From the IMG/VR virus record IMGVR_UViG_3300008952_002488, positions 1 to 64,000 of that record: DNA of 64,000 nucleotides. One strand, given 5' to 3'. Made by a program: the position numbers and the translations under genes. The notes under the pieces are model-generated. The model saw nothing but the letters and a program-made list of their open reading frames with translations. It did not search any database and had not been told where the DNA came from. Positions 39,952-47,649 of the stretch are shown here, piece by piece (the stretch's first letter is position 1; each line of letters begins with the position of its first letter). This DNA comes from a virus.

Positions 39952-41172
39952 TTGCTATTTCAGACTCTAGACGATAAAGCCGAGTGTGTCGGAATTTATT
40001 GCGATGGCAACCTTATTTTCGAAAGAGAAGAATTCCCAGACAACATTTCCCAAACATGGAGGTATTCGTCGTACCTTCGTGGTATTGATAATATAGAATA
40101 TGCAAATCTGTATACACAAGGAAAAAAGATACACGAGGTAATACCAGAATATTTAAGAGAAGACTGGGAGGATGTTGCAGGTCGGCTCTTGTCTTTCGAG
40201 AGATCTCTAAGGATAGCCAAAGTTGATCGATCCGATAATTGTATCTACGACCTTACTCCGAGTCGATTTTTGATTGAGTTTTGCGAAGTTAAAAATGAGA
40301 TCACAAAGTACGTTCTAAAGAATCATAAACGCCCGAAAAGGTATGATTACCTACTGAGGGTGTGTCAGATGTTAGAAGATATATCTAACCGCCGATTAAA
40401 TATCAATAGAAAGCATTTACAGGCACACTTACGCTCCAAAAAAACTAAATCCATTGTTAAGCGACTGTTGGATACTGCCCCCTATATAAAATACAATCAA
40501 TTTGGCACGAAAACGGGCAGGCTAACAACAAGGACAGACTCTTTCCCGATTCTTACCCTGAAGAAAAGTTTGAGGACAGCCATCGAGCCCACAAATGATT
40601 ATTTTGTGGAGCTAGATTTTAATGGCGCAGAGGTTCGTGTACTCATGGGCATCTTGGGCATGGAGCAGCCCCCAGAAGATGTACACCAATTTCATAAAGA
40701 TGCTGTTTTTAAGGGATCGACAACCCGTGAGGCAGTTAAGACCGCTTTCTTCGCTTGGCTGTATGGATCTAAGTCTGCTGCGTCTAGCTCTGAAGGGGAA
40801 GCTCTTAGAAAGTTCTATGATAAAGAAAAGATATTAAGACAGTGCTGGGATGGAAAGAACGTCCGCACCCCCTTTGGAAAAGAGATTGGTGATGTAGATG
40901 AACATCATGCCCTGAATTATATCGTACAATCAGCAGCGGCTGACCTAACTCTTCTACAAGCTATGAAGATAGACTACCTTCTTCGAACCCAGGCAAGTAA
41001 GTCAACGTTGTCTTGCATTATTCATGATGCTATAGTTTTAGATTTTGCTAAAGAAGACGAACATTTGTTGCCAAAGATAAAAAGTCTAATGAGTTCTACC
41101 AAATTTGGCGAGTTCGGGATAAATATAAGTAGTGGAAATAATTTAGGAAATCTTAGGGAGTTTTCGGTTTAA
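39952..41172 (+). CDS. Minimal family A DNA polymerase, variant motif C
   Basis: Starts at the TTG at 39952, as no ATG is near. About 406 residues: only the polymerase part, lacking 3'-5' and 5'-3' exonuclease domains. Motif A is ELDFNGAEVR (Asp222 equals E. coli Asp705). Motif B, R-E-A-V-K-T-A-F-F-A-W-L-Y-G, has Arg259, Lys263, Phe267 and Tyr271 aligned with Arg754, Lys758, Phe762 and Tyr766. Motif C is HDA (358-360) rather than HDE, so the catalytic Asp remains but the Glu is lost. It probably performs short gap-filling, since a DnaE-type replicase is encoded at 52051. It is followed one base later by a tubulin-like gene. Confidence 0.85.
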   Translation: MLFQTLDDKAECVGIYCDGNLIFEREEFPDNISQTWRYSSYLRGIDNIEYANLYTQGKKIHEVIPEYLREDWEDVAGRLLSFERSLRIAKVDRSDNCIYDLTPSRFLIEFCEVKNEITKYVLKNHKRPKRYDYLLRVCQMLEDISNRRLNINRKHLQAHLRSKKTKSIVKRLLDTAPYIKYNQFGTKTGRLTTRTDSFPILTLKKSLRTAIEPTNDYFVELDFNGAEVRVLMGILGMEQPPEDVHQFHKDAVFKGSTTREAVKTAFFAWLYGSKSAASSSEGEALRKFYDKEKILRQCWDGKNVRTPFGKEIGDVDEHHALNYIVQSAAADLTLLQAMKIDYLLRTQASKSTLSCIIHDAIVLDFAKEDEHLLPKIKSLMSSTKFGEFGINISSGNNLGNLREFSV

Positions 41173-41173
41173 G

Positions 41174-42028
41174 ATGGAAAAGGTAATAGGGCTTGGAAGA
41201 GTCGGGTGCGGTATCGCAGAGGAATTCACACAGTATCCGGAATACAAAATCTATAAGATAGGTGCAAACTTAGACCGACGGGGCAATCTTGTCCTTGACG
41301 AACAGCCCGACATCCAGGCTTATGAGAATAATTTTGACCTACTTGATGCTGAGGCATACCTAACGAATATTAAACCAGATGATGAGGTTCTTTTTGTTGT
41401 CGGCGGAGGCGAGCCCGTTTCTGGTATCAGTTTATCTCTTTTGGAAATAATAAAAGACGCAAAGATAACAATTTTGTACGTTTGTCCTGATCGGTCAGTT
41501 AGCTCGTTGATACAGAAAAGAGATGATAAGATTGTTTTTAACATCTTGCAAGAGTACAGCCGGAGCGGACTCTTTGAGAAGATGCTTCTTATAGACAGGT
41601 CTAGAGTTGAGGAGCTAGTTGGCGATGTGGCTGTTAGTGAGTATGAAAAAAGCGTATATCATTTCATAGCTTATCTGGTGGCAATGACAAATTACTTTGA
41701 TCACATCGACGCTGTTTTAACGAATAGGTTAGAGCCAAACAAGATCTCAAGAATTGGGACTTTTGGAGTCGCTTCGCTAGACAAGGAGGAAATCAAATAT
41801 ATATTTCCAGTCGAAGAAGAAGAGTATGCTCATTATTATTACGGCATACCGGAAAAAGATCTACAACAAGATAGCGAACTCATGCGGAAAATAAAAAGAC
41901 AAAACAAAGCGTTTACAAAAGAAAATGTCGATGGATATTTTTCAGTTTTCCCGACAACCTTAGATGCCGCCATAGTCCTCTGCATTTTCTATTCAAAAAG
42001 AATACAGTCGTTACCTCTGGAAGGGTGA
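41174..42028 (+). CDS. Second, divergent FtsZ/tubulin-like protein
   Basis: A 284-residue protein with GLGRVGCG at 6-13 and VVGGGEPVSGISLSLLEI at about 75-92, a degenerate form of the tubulin/FtsZ phosphate-binding loops. The expected GGGTG(S/T)G is replaced by GGGEPVSG. The rest has alternating strands and helices like the N-terminal domain, with a shortened C-terminal domain. It differs greatly from the canonical homologue at 9974. It may be a regulator or a non-hydrolysing partner; GTP binding itself is uncertain. It is coupled to the polymerase gene. Confidence 0.65.
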   Translation: MEKVIGLGRVGCGIAEEFTQYPEYKIYKIGANLDRRGNLVLDEQPDIQAYENNFDLLDAEAYLTNIKPDDEVLFVVGGGEPVSGISLSLLEIIKDAKITILYVCPDRSVSSLIQKRDDKIVFNILQEYSRSGLFEKMLLIDRSRVEELVGDVAVSEYEKSVYHFIAYLVAMTNYFDHIDAVLTNRLEPNKISRIGTFGVASLDKEEIKYIFPVEEEEYAHYYYGIPEKDLQQDSELMRKIKRQNKAFTKENVDGYFSVFPTTLDAAIVLCIFYSKRIQSLPLEG

Positions 42029-42082
42029 TATTTATATTAAGCTCCGTGTGTTTAACAACCGTGGGCTGCGGAGACCAAATAT

Positions 42083-42520
42083 ATGACTAAGGCCCAACCT
42101 AGGGGCATCTTGTTAGCTTCTTTTTTAACAACTGACTCCGAGGAACAAATACTAGAAGAAGTTCAGTACATTGCTGATAATTTTCAGCTTACCAACAAGT
42201 ATATATTCCTGCTTAGAAACACGGAAGATCCTAATAAAAAGGTGTTGACATATAACGCTGTTATGCAGAAGGGTAAATTTTTAAACCAGCGTTTGTTTAC
42301 TATGAGGATTCACAGAAAGAAGTCCACGAACACGCTTTACACAATAAATGCTTTAAACCTAGCAGTTGCCAAGGATCACGACGGACAGACGGGTAAGCAT
42401 CTAAAGCTTGATTGGGAAAAATATTCCAACAGCATTCTTTTGGTGGTAGCAAAGGAACTGAATGTGCATCCGGTCGAAGTGTTGAAAATATTTAAAATAG
42501 AAGAACCCCCCCAAGAATAA
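42083..42520 (+). CDS. Small conserved protein of unknown function
   Basis: A 145-residue alpha/beta protein: strand GILLASFLT, helix EEQILEEVQYIADNFQL, and a strand pair (KYIFLLRN, KVLTYNAVM), then ILLVVAKELNVHPVEVLKIF near the end. It lies in its own small unit, preceded by GATATTTATATTAAG, which resembles the late element. No cysteines or membrane segments. I do not recognise the family. Confidence 0.65.
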   Translation: MTKAQPRGILLASFLTTDSEEQILEEVQYIADNFQLTNKYIFLLRNTEDPNKKVLTYNAVMQKGKFLNQRLFTMRIHRKKSTNTLYTINALNLAVAKDHDGQTGKHLKLDWEKYSNSILLVVAKELNVHPVEVLKIFKIEEPPQE

Positions 42521-42525
42521 AAAAC

Positions 42526-42553
42526 TTTACACAATCTAGAAGTGTGGTATATT
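42526..42553 (+). promoter_or_regulatory. Sigma70-type promoter for hsp20 (extended -10)
   Basis: TTTACA (42526-42531), 16-base spacer ending TGG, TATATT (42548-42553). Transcription would begin near 42560, giving a structured leader of about 80 bases. Confidence 0.65.
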
Positions 42554-42564
42554 TATTTTAGAAA

Positions 42565-42636
42565 GCAAGTGGCTGTGCGGTGCTTGCGATCTTGACTGCC
42601 TTCGGGAGTCACAAACAACCTTGCTTATAAAGGAGG
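42565..42636 (+). promoter_or_regulatory. Structured hsp20 leader, candidate RNA thermometer
   Basis: Three possible hairpins precede the ATG at 42644. First, GCAAG (42565-42569) with CTTGC (42583-42587). Second, a TTCG-capped stem, TGACTgCC with GGAGTCA (42593-42611). Third, CCTT (42619-42622) with AAGG (42630-42633), which covers half of the AAGGAGG ribosome site. Masked ribosome sites with serial hairpins and a UUGCU motif occur in ROSE-type thermometers of rhizobial hsp20 genes. The match is suggestive only. Confidence 0.45.
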
Positions 42637-42643
42637 AAACAAC

Positions 42644-43060
42644 ATGAGCAATTTAGTACGATACAACACACCTAGTCTTCTTGGACGCAGCATCTTTGAT
42701 GAACTGTTCGGAGACTTCCAATCACTAGCGAGAAAATCAACCTCGGGTTATCCCGTAGCTGACATCTTCTCCAACGAAGACGGGAGCACAACTCTTGAGT
42801 TCGCTCTCGCAGGTTTCAGCAGAGAGGATCTTAGCATTGAGATCCAACCAGAAAAGAGCAGTCTCACTGTGCGTGCGGAAGCCAACACGGAAGGCGACAG
42901 CAATCGACGCATCGCCCGCCGAAGTTTTCAGAAGACCTTTGTGAACTATGACAGCAACCTTGACCTGACGGCAAGCACTGCTGACTTTCACAACGGACTT
43001 CTGTCAGTTACTATCCCACGGAAAGCGGAGACGCAACCCGTGATTATTGATATCAACTAA
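42644..43060 (+). CDS. hsp20: Small heat-shock protein Hsp20
   Basis: A 138-residue alpha-crystallin-type holdase. The alpha-crystallin domain runs from about residue 35 to 125: VADIFSNEDGSTTLEFALAG, then LSIEIQPEKSSLTVRAEA, and the signature ADFHNGLLSVTIPRK (about 110-124). A C-terminal P-V-I-I-D-I-N stands in for the usual I-x-I anchor. Many cyanophages and marine T4-like phages carry hsp20, thought to protect phage or host proteins during infection. It has its own promoter, a structured leader, AAGGAGG and a terminator, so it is expressed as a monocistronic unit. Confidence 0.92.
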   Translation: MSNLVRYNTPSLLGRSIFDELFGDFQSLARKSTSGYPVADIFSNEDGSTTLEFALAGFSREDLSIEIQPEKSSLTVRAEANTEGDSNRRIARRSFQKTFVNYDSNLDLTASTADFHNGLLSVTIPRKAETQPVIIDIN

Positions 43061-43083
43061 GGTATCAAAATACGCACAGCCAG

Positions 43084-43110
43084 AAGGAGGGGTCTAAGCC
43101 CCTCCTTTTT
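43084..43110 (+). terminator. Strong rho-independent terminator after hsp20
   Basis: AAGGAGGGG (43084-43092), loop TCTAAG, CCCCTCCTT (43099-43107), a perfect 9-base-pair stem leading into a T-run. It ends 50 bases after the hsp20 stop. Confidence 0.92.
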
Positions 43111-43159
43111 CTTAGGAAACAAAAAAAGATTTAGAATTACTATAAACCCTGTGAGGGTG

Positions 43160-43168
43160 TGTTATAGT
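43160..43168 (+). promoter_or_regulatory. Extended -10 promoter for the replication unit
   Basis: TGTTATAGT, with TG at 43160-43161 and TATAGT 43163-43168. No good -35 is present (TATAAA 16 bases upstream). It lies just after the hsp20 terminator and 36 bases before the SSB gene. Confidence 0.5.
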
Positions 43169-43204
43169 AGATGCACGGTCAACTAACCAGTAAAGGAGAA
43201 AATC

Positions 43205-43993
43205 ATGGGTATTGATCTTGATAAAATGCGGCAAAAGCACGCCGCTCTAACGAAGTCTGGCGACGGTCAGGGTGACATGTTCTGGAAGCCAGAAGACGGC
43301 TCGCAGGTTATCCGCCTTGTTTGTCCAACAGACGGCGATCCCTTCAGGGAGTTTTACTTCCATTACGGATTGGGTGCTGAGGGTAAAGCCAGCGTTCTTA
43401 GTCCTCGCACATTTGGCGAGACCGACCCAATCTCGGAGTTTGGTACGAGGCTCTGGAAGAATGGCACGGACGAAGACAAGCAAGCAGCCAAACGCTTTTG
43501 GCCCAAGATGCGAGTCTTTGCTCCCGTCGTCGTTCGTGGGGAAGAGGATAAGGGCGTTCGCTGGTGGGGCTTTTCTAAGACCACTTATGAGAACTTGTTG
43601 AATGTCGTTCTTGATCCTGAGTACGGTGATATCACCGACACCGAAAAGGGAACGGACCTGCGTATTGACTACGGCAAGAAGTCTGGTCAAGCCTTCCCGA
43701 CGACGGACGTGCGCCCAATGCGTAAGAGTTCGCCTCTTGCCAAGACGGATGAGGAGATTGAAAAACTCCTTGGCTCAGTGCCTGATACCACTACTGCCTT
43801 TGAGCGTGTGTCTTATGATGAGTGTGAGCGGATTCTGCACGAAACCCTAGGGGCAGATGCAGCCTCAACTACCGCTGATTCGGAGACAACTCGTTATTCC
43901 GAAAAGACTACTGCCAAGGCTACCACCAAGACGGATAGTAACCTTGAGGGTGTCAGCGATATTGAGTCAGCGTTCGACGATCTATTGGCGTAG
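43205..43993 (+). CDS. Single-stranded DNA-binding protein (gp32-like)
   Basis: A 262-residue protein with a basic N-terminus (DKMRQKHAAL). The N-terminal and middle regions resemble T4-like gp32: WKPEDGSQVIRLVCPTDGDPF, then FYFHYGLG. The acidic C-terminus (SDIESAFDDLLA) is the protein-interaction tail typical of SSBs. It lacks the obvious zinc ligands of T4 gp32. It would coat single-stranded DNA at the fork and promote UvsX loading; uvsX is the next gene. The ribosome site AAGGAG is well spaced. Confidence 0.78.
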   Translation: MGIDLDKMRQKHAALTKSGDGQGDMFWKPEDGSQVIRLVCPTDGDPFREFYFHYGLGAEGKASVLSPRTFGETDPISEFGTRLWKNGTDEDKQAAKRFWPKMRVFAPVVVRGEEDKGVRWWGFSKTTYENLLNVVLDPEYGDITDTEKGTDLRIDYGKKSGQAFPTTDVRPMRKSSPLAKTDEEIEKLLGSVPDTTTAFERVSYDECERILHETLGADAASTTADSETTRYSEKTTAKATTKTDSNLEGVSDIESAFDDLLA

Positions 43994-44033
43994 TTGGCCG
44001 CCAACCCGCAGGGAGGCACGGGGTACAGGTGTC

Positions 44034-44049
44034 TCTCCATTTATGGAGA
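44034..44049 (+). promoter_or_regulatory. Hairpin masking the UvsX ribosome site
   Basis: TCTCCA (44034-44039) and TGGAGA (44044-44049) form a perfect stem with loop TTTA that contains GGAG, 5 bases before the ATG at 44054. It may make translation depend on upstream ribosomes. Confidence 0.5.
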
Positions 44050-44053
44050 TAAA

Positions 44054-45124
44054 ATGGCAAACAAAGCTGGAAACAGCCTTGTAAATGATTTGCGAAGCGA
44101 ATTAAACAAGGCTGCCAAAGAGAATATTGCATACGATTTGCACGGGGACAACCCGACAGACGTGAAGACTTGGATCCCAACGGGTTCGACTCTTCTTGAT
44201 TATATTATTTCTAACCGCCGAGATGGCGGCATTCCTGTCGGCAAACTCACCACGATTGCCGGCGAGTCTGCCAGCGGTAAGAGCCTTGTTGTCACGCAGA
44301 TTTTGGCGAACACACAAAAGATGGGAGGGCTCGCTGTTTACATCGACACAGAGAACGCAGCCTCCCCGGACTTCATGGAACAGTTGGGGCTTGACACCAA
44401 GAACAATTTCTTGTATGTGCAGCCCGGCACGGTCGAGGAAGTGTTTGAGAACATTGAGCGATTGATTGGGCGCATCCGTGAGAAAGCCCCAGACAAACTT
44501 GTTTGTATTGTTTGGGACAGCGTTGCGGGAACACCAGTCAAGGCAGAGGTTGAGGGTGACTATGATCCCAACAGTCGCATTGGTCTGACAGCCAAAGCAC
44601 TAGCCAAGGGTATGCGGAAAGTAACCGAAACGCTCGGCAAGGAGCAGATTGCTCTGGTTTTTACCAACCAGTTAAAGACCAACATCGGCGTGATGTTCGG
44701 AGACAACCGAGTGGAGCCCGGCGGAAAGGCTCTGCCCTATCACGCTTCTGCTCGCATCTGGTTGACCCAACACAAAGGCAAAGCCAATGGACAGATACTA
44801 AACGACAAGAAACAGGTCATCGGCTTCCATACGAGTGCCAAGACCATGAAGTCTCGCTTCGGTCCATCACCAAGGAGTTGTGAGTTTGATGTATTGTTTG
44901 ACCTTGCTAATGACCGAGTTGGAGTTAATGATGAGGGCTCCTGGCTTTCTGCCATCGCTGGTACGCCTGGTTGTGTTCGCAGCGGTGCTTGGTATACAAT
45001 CAACGTTGACGGGGAAGATAAAAAGTTCCAAAGTAAGGACTTTCTAAAACTTCTGGAAGACAAGAAATTCAAAGAAAGAGTTCTTGACATTTTAGAAGAC
45101 GAATGTAGAATAGGTAAGAAGTAA
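44054..45124 (+). CDS. uvsX: RecA/UvsX recombinase
   Basis: The start is set at the ATG at 44054. A 356-residue RecA-fold recombinase: Walker A GESASGKS at about 70-77, VYIDTENAASPDF (Glu of the catalytic core), Walker B LVCIVWDSVAGTP, and the L2-type region ALVFTNQLKTNIGVMFGDN then PGGKALPYHAS. It pairs homologous strands in recombination-dependent replication, with SSB (upstream) and the Mre11-Rad50 fusion supplying substrates. The C-terminal domain is phage-type rather than bacterial RecA. Confidence 0.95.
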   Translation: MANKAGNSLVNDLRSELNKAAKENIAYDLHGDNPTDVKTWIPTGSTLLDYIISNRRDGGIPVGKLTTIAGESASGKSLVVTQILANTQKMGGLAVYIDTENAASPDFMEQLGLDTKNNFLYVQPGTVEEVFENIERLIGRIREKAPDKLVCIVWDSVAGTPVKAEVEGDYDPNSRIGLTAKALAKGMRKVTETLGKEQIALVFTNQLKTNIGVMFGDNRVEPGGKALPYHASARIWLTQHKGKANGQILNDKKQVIGFHTSAKTMKSRFGPSPRSCEFDVLFDLANDRVGVNDEGSWLSAIAGTPGCVRSGAWYTINVDGEDKKFQSKDFLKLLEDKKFKERVLDILEDECRIGKK

Positions 45125-45142
45125 ACTCTTACCGGAGACCCC

Positions 45143-46099
45143 ATGAAAAGATTGCTTATTATCGATGGACAAAACATGTTCATCCGTAACTATGTTATGT
45201 CTCCCCAACTGGATATCAACGGACATCCTATTGGGGGACTGACTGGTTTTATGCGCTCCCTTCAGAAAGAAGTGCGACGTGCCAAACCCGACCGAGTTGT
45301 AGTTTGTTGGGAAGGCCCAGGCGGCTCACAGAAACGCCGGGAGAAAAACAAGAACTATAAACTTGGACGGAAAGCTCCCAGGCTCAATCGTGAGTACGAG
45401 TTCGCTACACCCGAAGAGGAGCGAGAGAACAAGTACGAGCAACTTCTGCGCCTGACAGAGTACCTAGAGAACCTGCCAATCCTCCAGATGTCCCTTGAGA
45501 ATGTAGAGGCTGACGACATCATCGCCTGGCTGTGTCACTGTAATGAGTATGCCGAGTGGCAGAAGGTTATTGTATCCAACGATCAAGATTTTCTACAGTT
45601 ATGTGATGACAAGACCATTCTGCTACGCCCAGGCAAAAACGAACAAGTTCTCAATAAGAACAAAGTCTTAGAAGAATATGGCATCCATCCTCGCAACTTT
45701 GCGTGGGCTCGTGCCATCGTCGGTGATAAGTCTGACAACCTTGACGGCGTGAAGGGTCTCGGACTGAAGACAGTTTCTAAAAGATTTCCCTTCCTTTCGG
45801 AAAATAAAGACTATGGTCTCGATGACATTATGTCGCACGCAAAAAATAATAAAAATAAAGTAAAGGCATATCAAAATGTTGCCGAAAATGAAGAAATTAT
45901 TGCCTTAAATTATGAAATCATGCAGCTATATACAAGCACCATATCACCACAAGGAGTCAACAAGCTCAAGTATGCGATTCAGAATGACGGGGTTAATCTT
46001 AATCGCTCAGAAATTAGGAAAATGCTCCTCAAGGATGGTATCGGTACTCTTAATATTGACGAATTGATGCTGATGCTTCGCTCTCATAAAAAAGTTTGA
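45143..46099 (+). CDS. FEN-type 5'-3' exonuclease / RNase H
   Basis: A 318-residue structure-specific nuclease like T4 Rnh. LLIIDGQNMFIRNY supplies the first metal ligand, VEADDIIAWL and VSNDQDFLQL the acidic cluster, and IVGDKSDNLDGVKGLGLKT the helix-hairpin-helix/H3TH segment. It removes RNA primers and flaps during lagging-strand synthesis. The neighbours are recombinase and helicase. All the expected acidic residues are visible. Confidence 0.92.
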   Translation: MKRLLIIDGQNMFIRNYVMSPQLDINGHPIGGLTGFMRSLQKEVRRAKPDRVVVCWEGPGGSQKRREKNKNYKLGRKAPRLNREYEFATPEEERENKYEQLLRLTEYLENLPILQMSLENVEADDIIAWLCHCNEYAEWQKVIVSNDQDFLQLCDDKTILLRPGKNEQVLNKNKVLEEYGIHPRNFAWARAIVGDKSDNLDGVKGLGLKTVSKRFPFLSENKDYGLDDIMSHAKNNKNKVKAYQNVAENEEIIALNYEIMQLYTSTISPQGVNKLKYAIQNDGVNLNRSEIRKMLLKDGIGTLNIDELMLMLRSHKKV

Positions 46100-46107
46100 G
46101 AGTGCCC

Positions 46108-46135
46108 TTTATATTTTCGTCACATGAGTTATAGT
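46108..46135 (+). promoter_or_regulatory. Possible promoter before the helicase gene
   Basis: TTTATA (46108-46113), 16 bases, TATAGT (46130-46135), 17 bases before the helicase ATG. The -35 is weak but the spacing matches the set. Confidence 0.4.
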
Positions 46136-46152
46136 GGGGATAAGGAAATCTA

Positions 46153-47649
46153 ATGACCGAACAACAGCACGACACATTTAGTAAGTTCGGAAAGTCCTTC
46201 CAAGAAAAACTAGTAAAGACCATCCTGTTTGACCGCAACTTTGCGAACCAAATGGAAGAGGTCCTTGATACAAACTATCTGGAACTAAAGTACCTACAGG
46301 TTTTTGTAGACCTTTTGATTCAGCATAAACAATCCTACCCGCACCCAACCTACGAAGCAATGGTCTCAGTGGTGCGGACACAGACAGAGGACTACTCTGG
46401 CAGCATTATCAAGCAAGTCATCGAGTTTATGGCTCGCATCAAAAGCAATGCCATCGGGGACGATGATGAAGAATATGTCAAGGAGAAGTCGCTAGACTTC
46501 TGCAAGAAGCAGAAATTAAAAGAAGCCATCCTCAAGTCCGTGGATCTTCTTCAGTCCCAGAGTTTTGACCAGATTCAAAAGGTCATCAACGAGGCGATGA
46601 ACCTGGGTGCCGACAACGACCATGGGCACGACTGGCACCAAGATGTTCTTGACCGTTTTGAGATGAAGATGCGTAACCCCATCTCTACACACTGGGATGA
46701 GATTGATGATATTACCAAGGGCGGCTTAGGCAAGCGAGAGTTGGGCGTCGTCGTTGCCCCGACTGGTGCGGGCAAGAGTATGGCGCTTGCTCATCTTGGT
46801 GCGATGGCTGTGGTCAAAGGCAAGACCGTAGTTCACTACACATTAGAACTTGCGGACACCGTAGTTGGTCAACGCTACCACTCCTGCATCACGGGCATCG
46901 ACATAAAGAATCTAATGTCGATGAAGGATGCCATTGTGATGGCAGTTGAGCACATCCCAGGCAAACTGATCATCAAAGAGTATCCAACCAAGTCAGCCTC
47001 CACCCGCACTATTATCGGGCATCTCGAAAAACTAAAGCAAAAGGGCATCACTCCCGATATGATTATCGTGGACTATGCCGACCTTTTGAAACCAACAGCA
47101 TCTGGGTTCAAGACTCAGGAACTACGCCACAGTCTCGGCAACATCTATGAAGAACTGCGAGCCATCGGGCAAGTTTGGGACATTCCAGTATGGACAGCAT
47201 CCCAAACAAACCGCAGCGGATTGAACGCCGAGGTCATTACGATGGAAGCCATCAGCGAAGCATTTAGCAAGTGCTTTGTGGCTGACTTTATCTGTTCTAT
47301 CTCCCGCACGATTGAGGACAAGACCGAGAACAAAGGTCGTATGTTTGTTGCCAAAAACCGCAACGGCATTGACGGCATTGTCTACCCCATGGAGATTGAC
47401 ACAGCCAAGGTCCATATGAAAGTCTTGCCACCTGACGAGCACTCAACGATTGATGCCGTTGTGATGAAGACTAAACAAGAGCAAGACGAACACCTACGCA
47501 AGAAGTACCAGAAGTTTAAACAAGAACGCCGCAAGACACAACAAGCGGAAGATAATAAAAAAAAAGAAGTGAATGAAAAGAAAAGTCTTAAAGATGAGTT
47601 ACGAGATTTAGCACAAAAACTTAAAGCCGAGGAGCAACAAACAGCATGA
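46153..47649 (+). CDS. Replicative DNA helicase (DnaB/gp41-like)
   Basis: A 498-residue hexameric helicase. The RecA-like core has Walker A APTGAGKS at about 202-209, TVVHYTLELADTVVGQRYHS, Walker B DMIIVDYADLL (about 298-308) and the sensor region VWTASQTNRSGLNAE. The N-terminal 180 residues are helical as in DnaB/gp41. A Lys/Glu-rich C-terminal tail (about 440-498) is unusual and may bind a primase or another replication protein; no primase is recognised in the window. It overlaps the RNR gene by ATGA. Confidence 0.93.
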   Translation: MTEQQHDTFSKFGKSFQEKLVKTILFDRNFANQMEEVLDTNYLELKYLQVFVDLLIQHKQSYPHPTYEAMVSVVRTQTEDYSGSIIKQVIEFMARIKSNAIGDDDEEYVKEKSLDFCKKQKLKEAILKSVDLLQSQSFDQIQKVINEAMNLGADNDHGHDWHQDVLDRFEMKMRNPISTHWDEIDDITKGGLGKRELGVVVAPTGAGKSMALAHLGAMAVVKGKTVVHYTLELADTVVGQRYHSCITGIDIKNLMSMKDAIVMAVEHIPGKLIIKEYPTKSASTRTIIGHLEKLKQKGITPDMIIVDYADLLKPTASGFKTQELRHSLGNIYEELRAIGQVWDIPVWTASQTNRSGLNAEVITMEAISEAFSKCFVADFICSISRTIEDKTENKGRMFVAKNRNGIDGIVYPMEIDTAKVHMKVLPPDEHSTIDAVVMKTKQEQDEHLRKKYQKFKQERRKTQQAEDNKKKEVNEKKSLKDELRDLAQKLKAEEQQTA

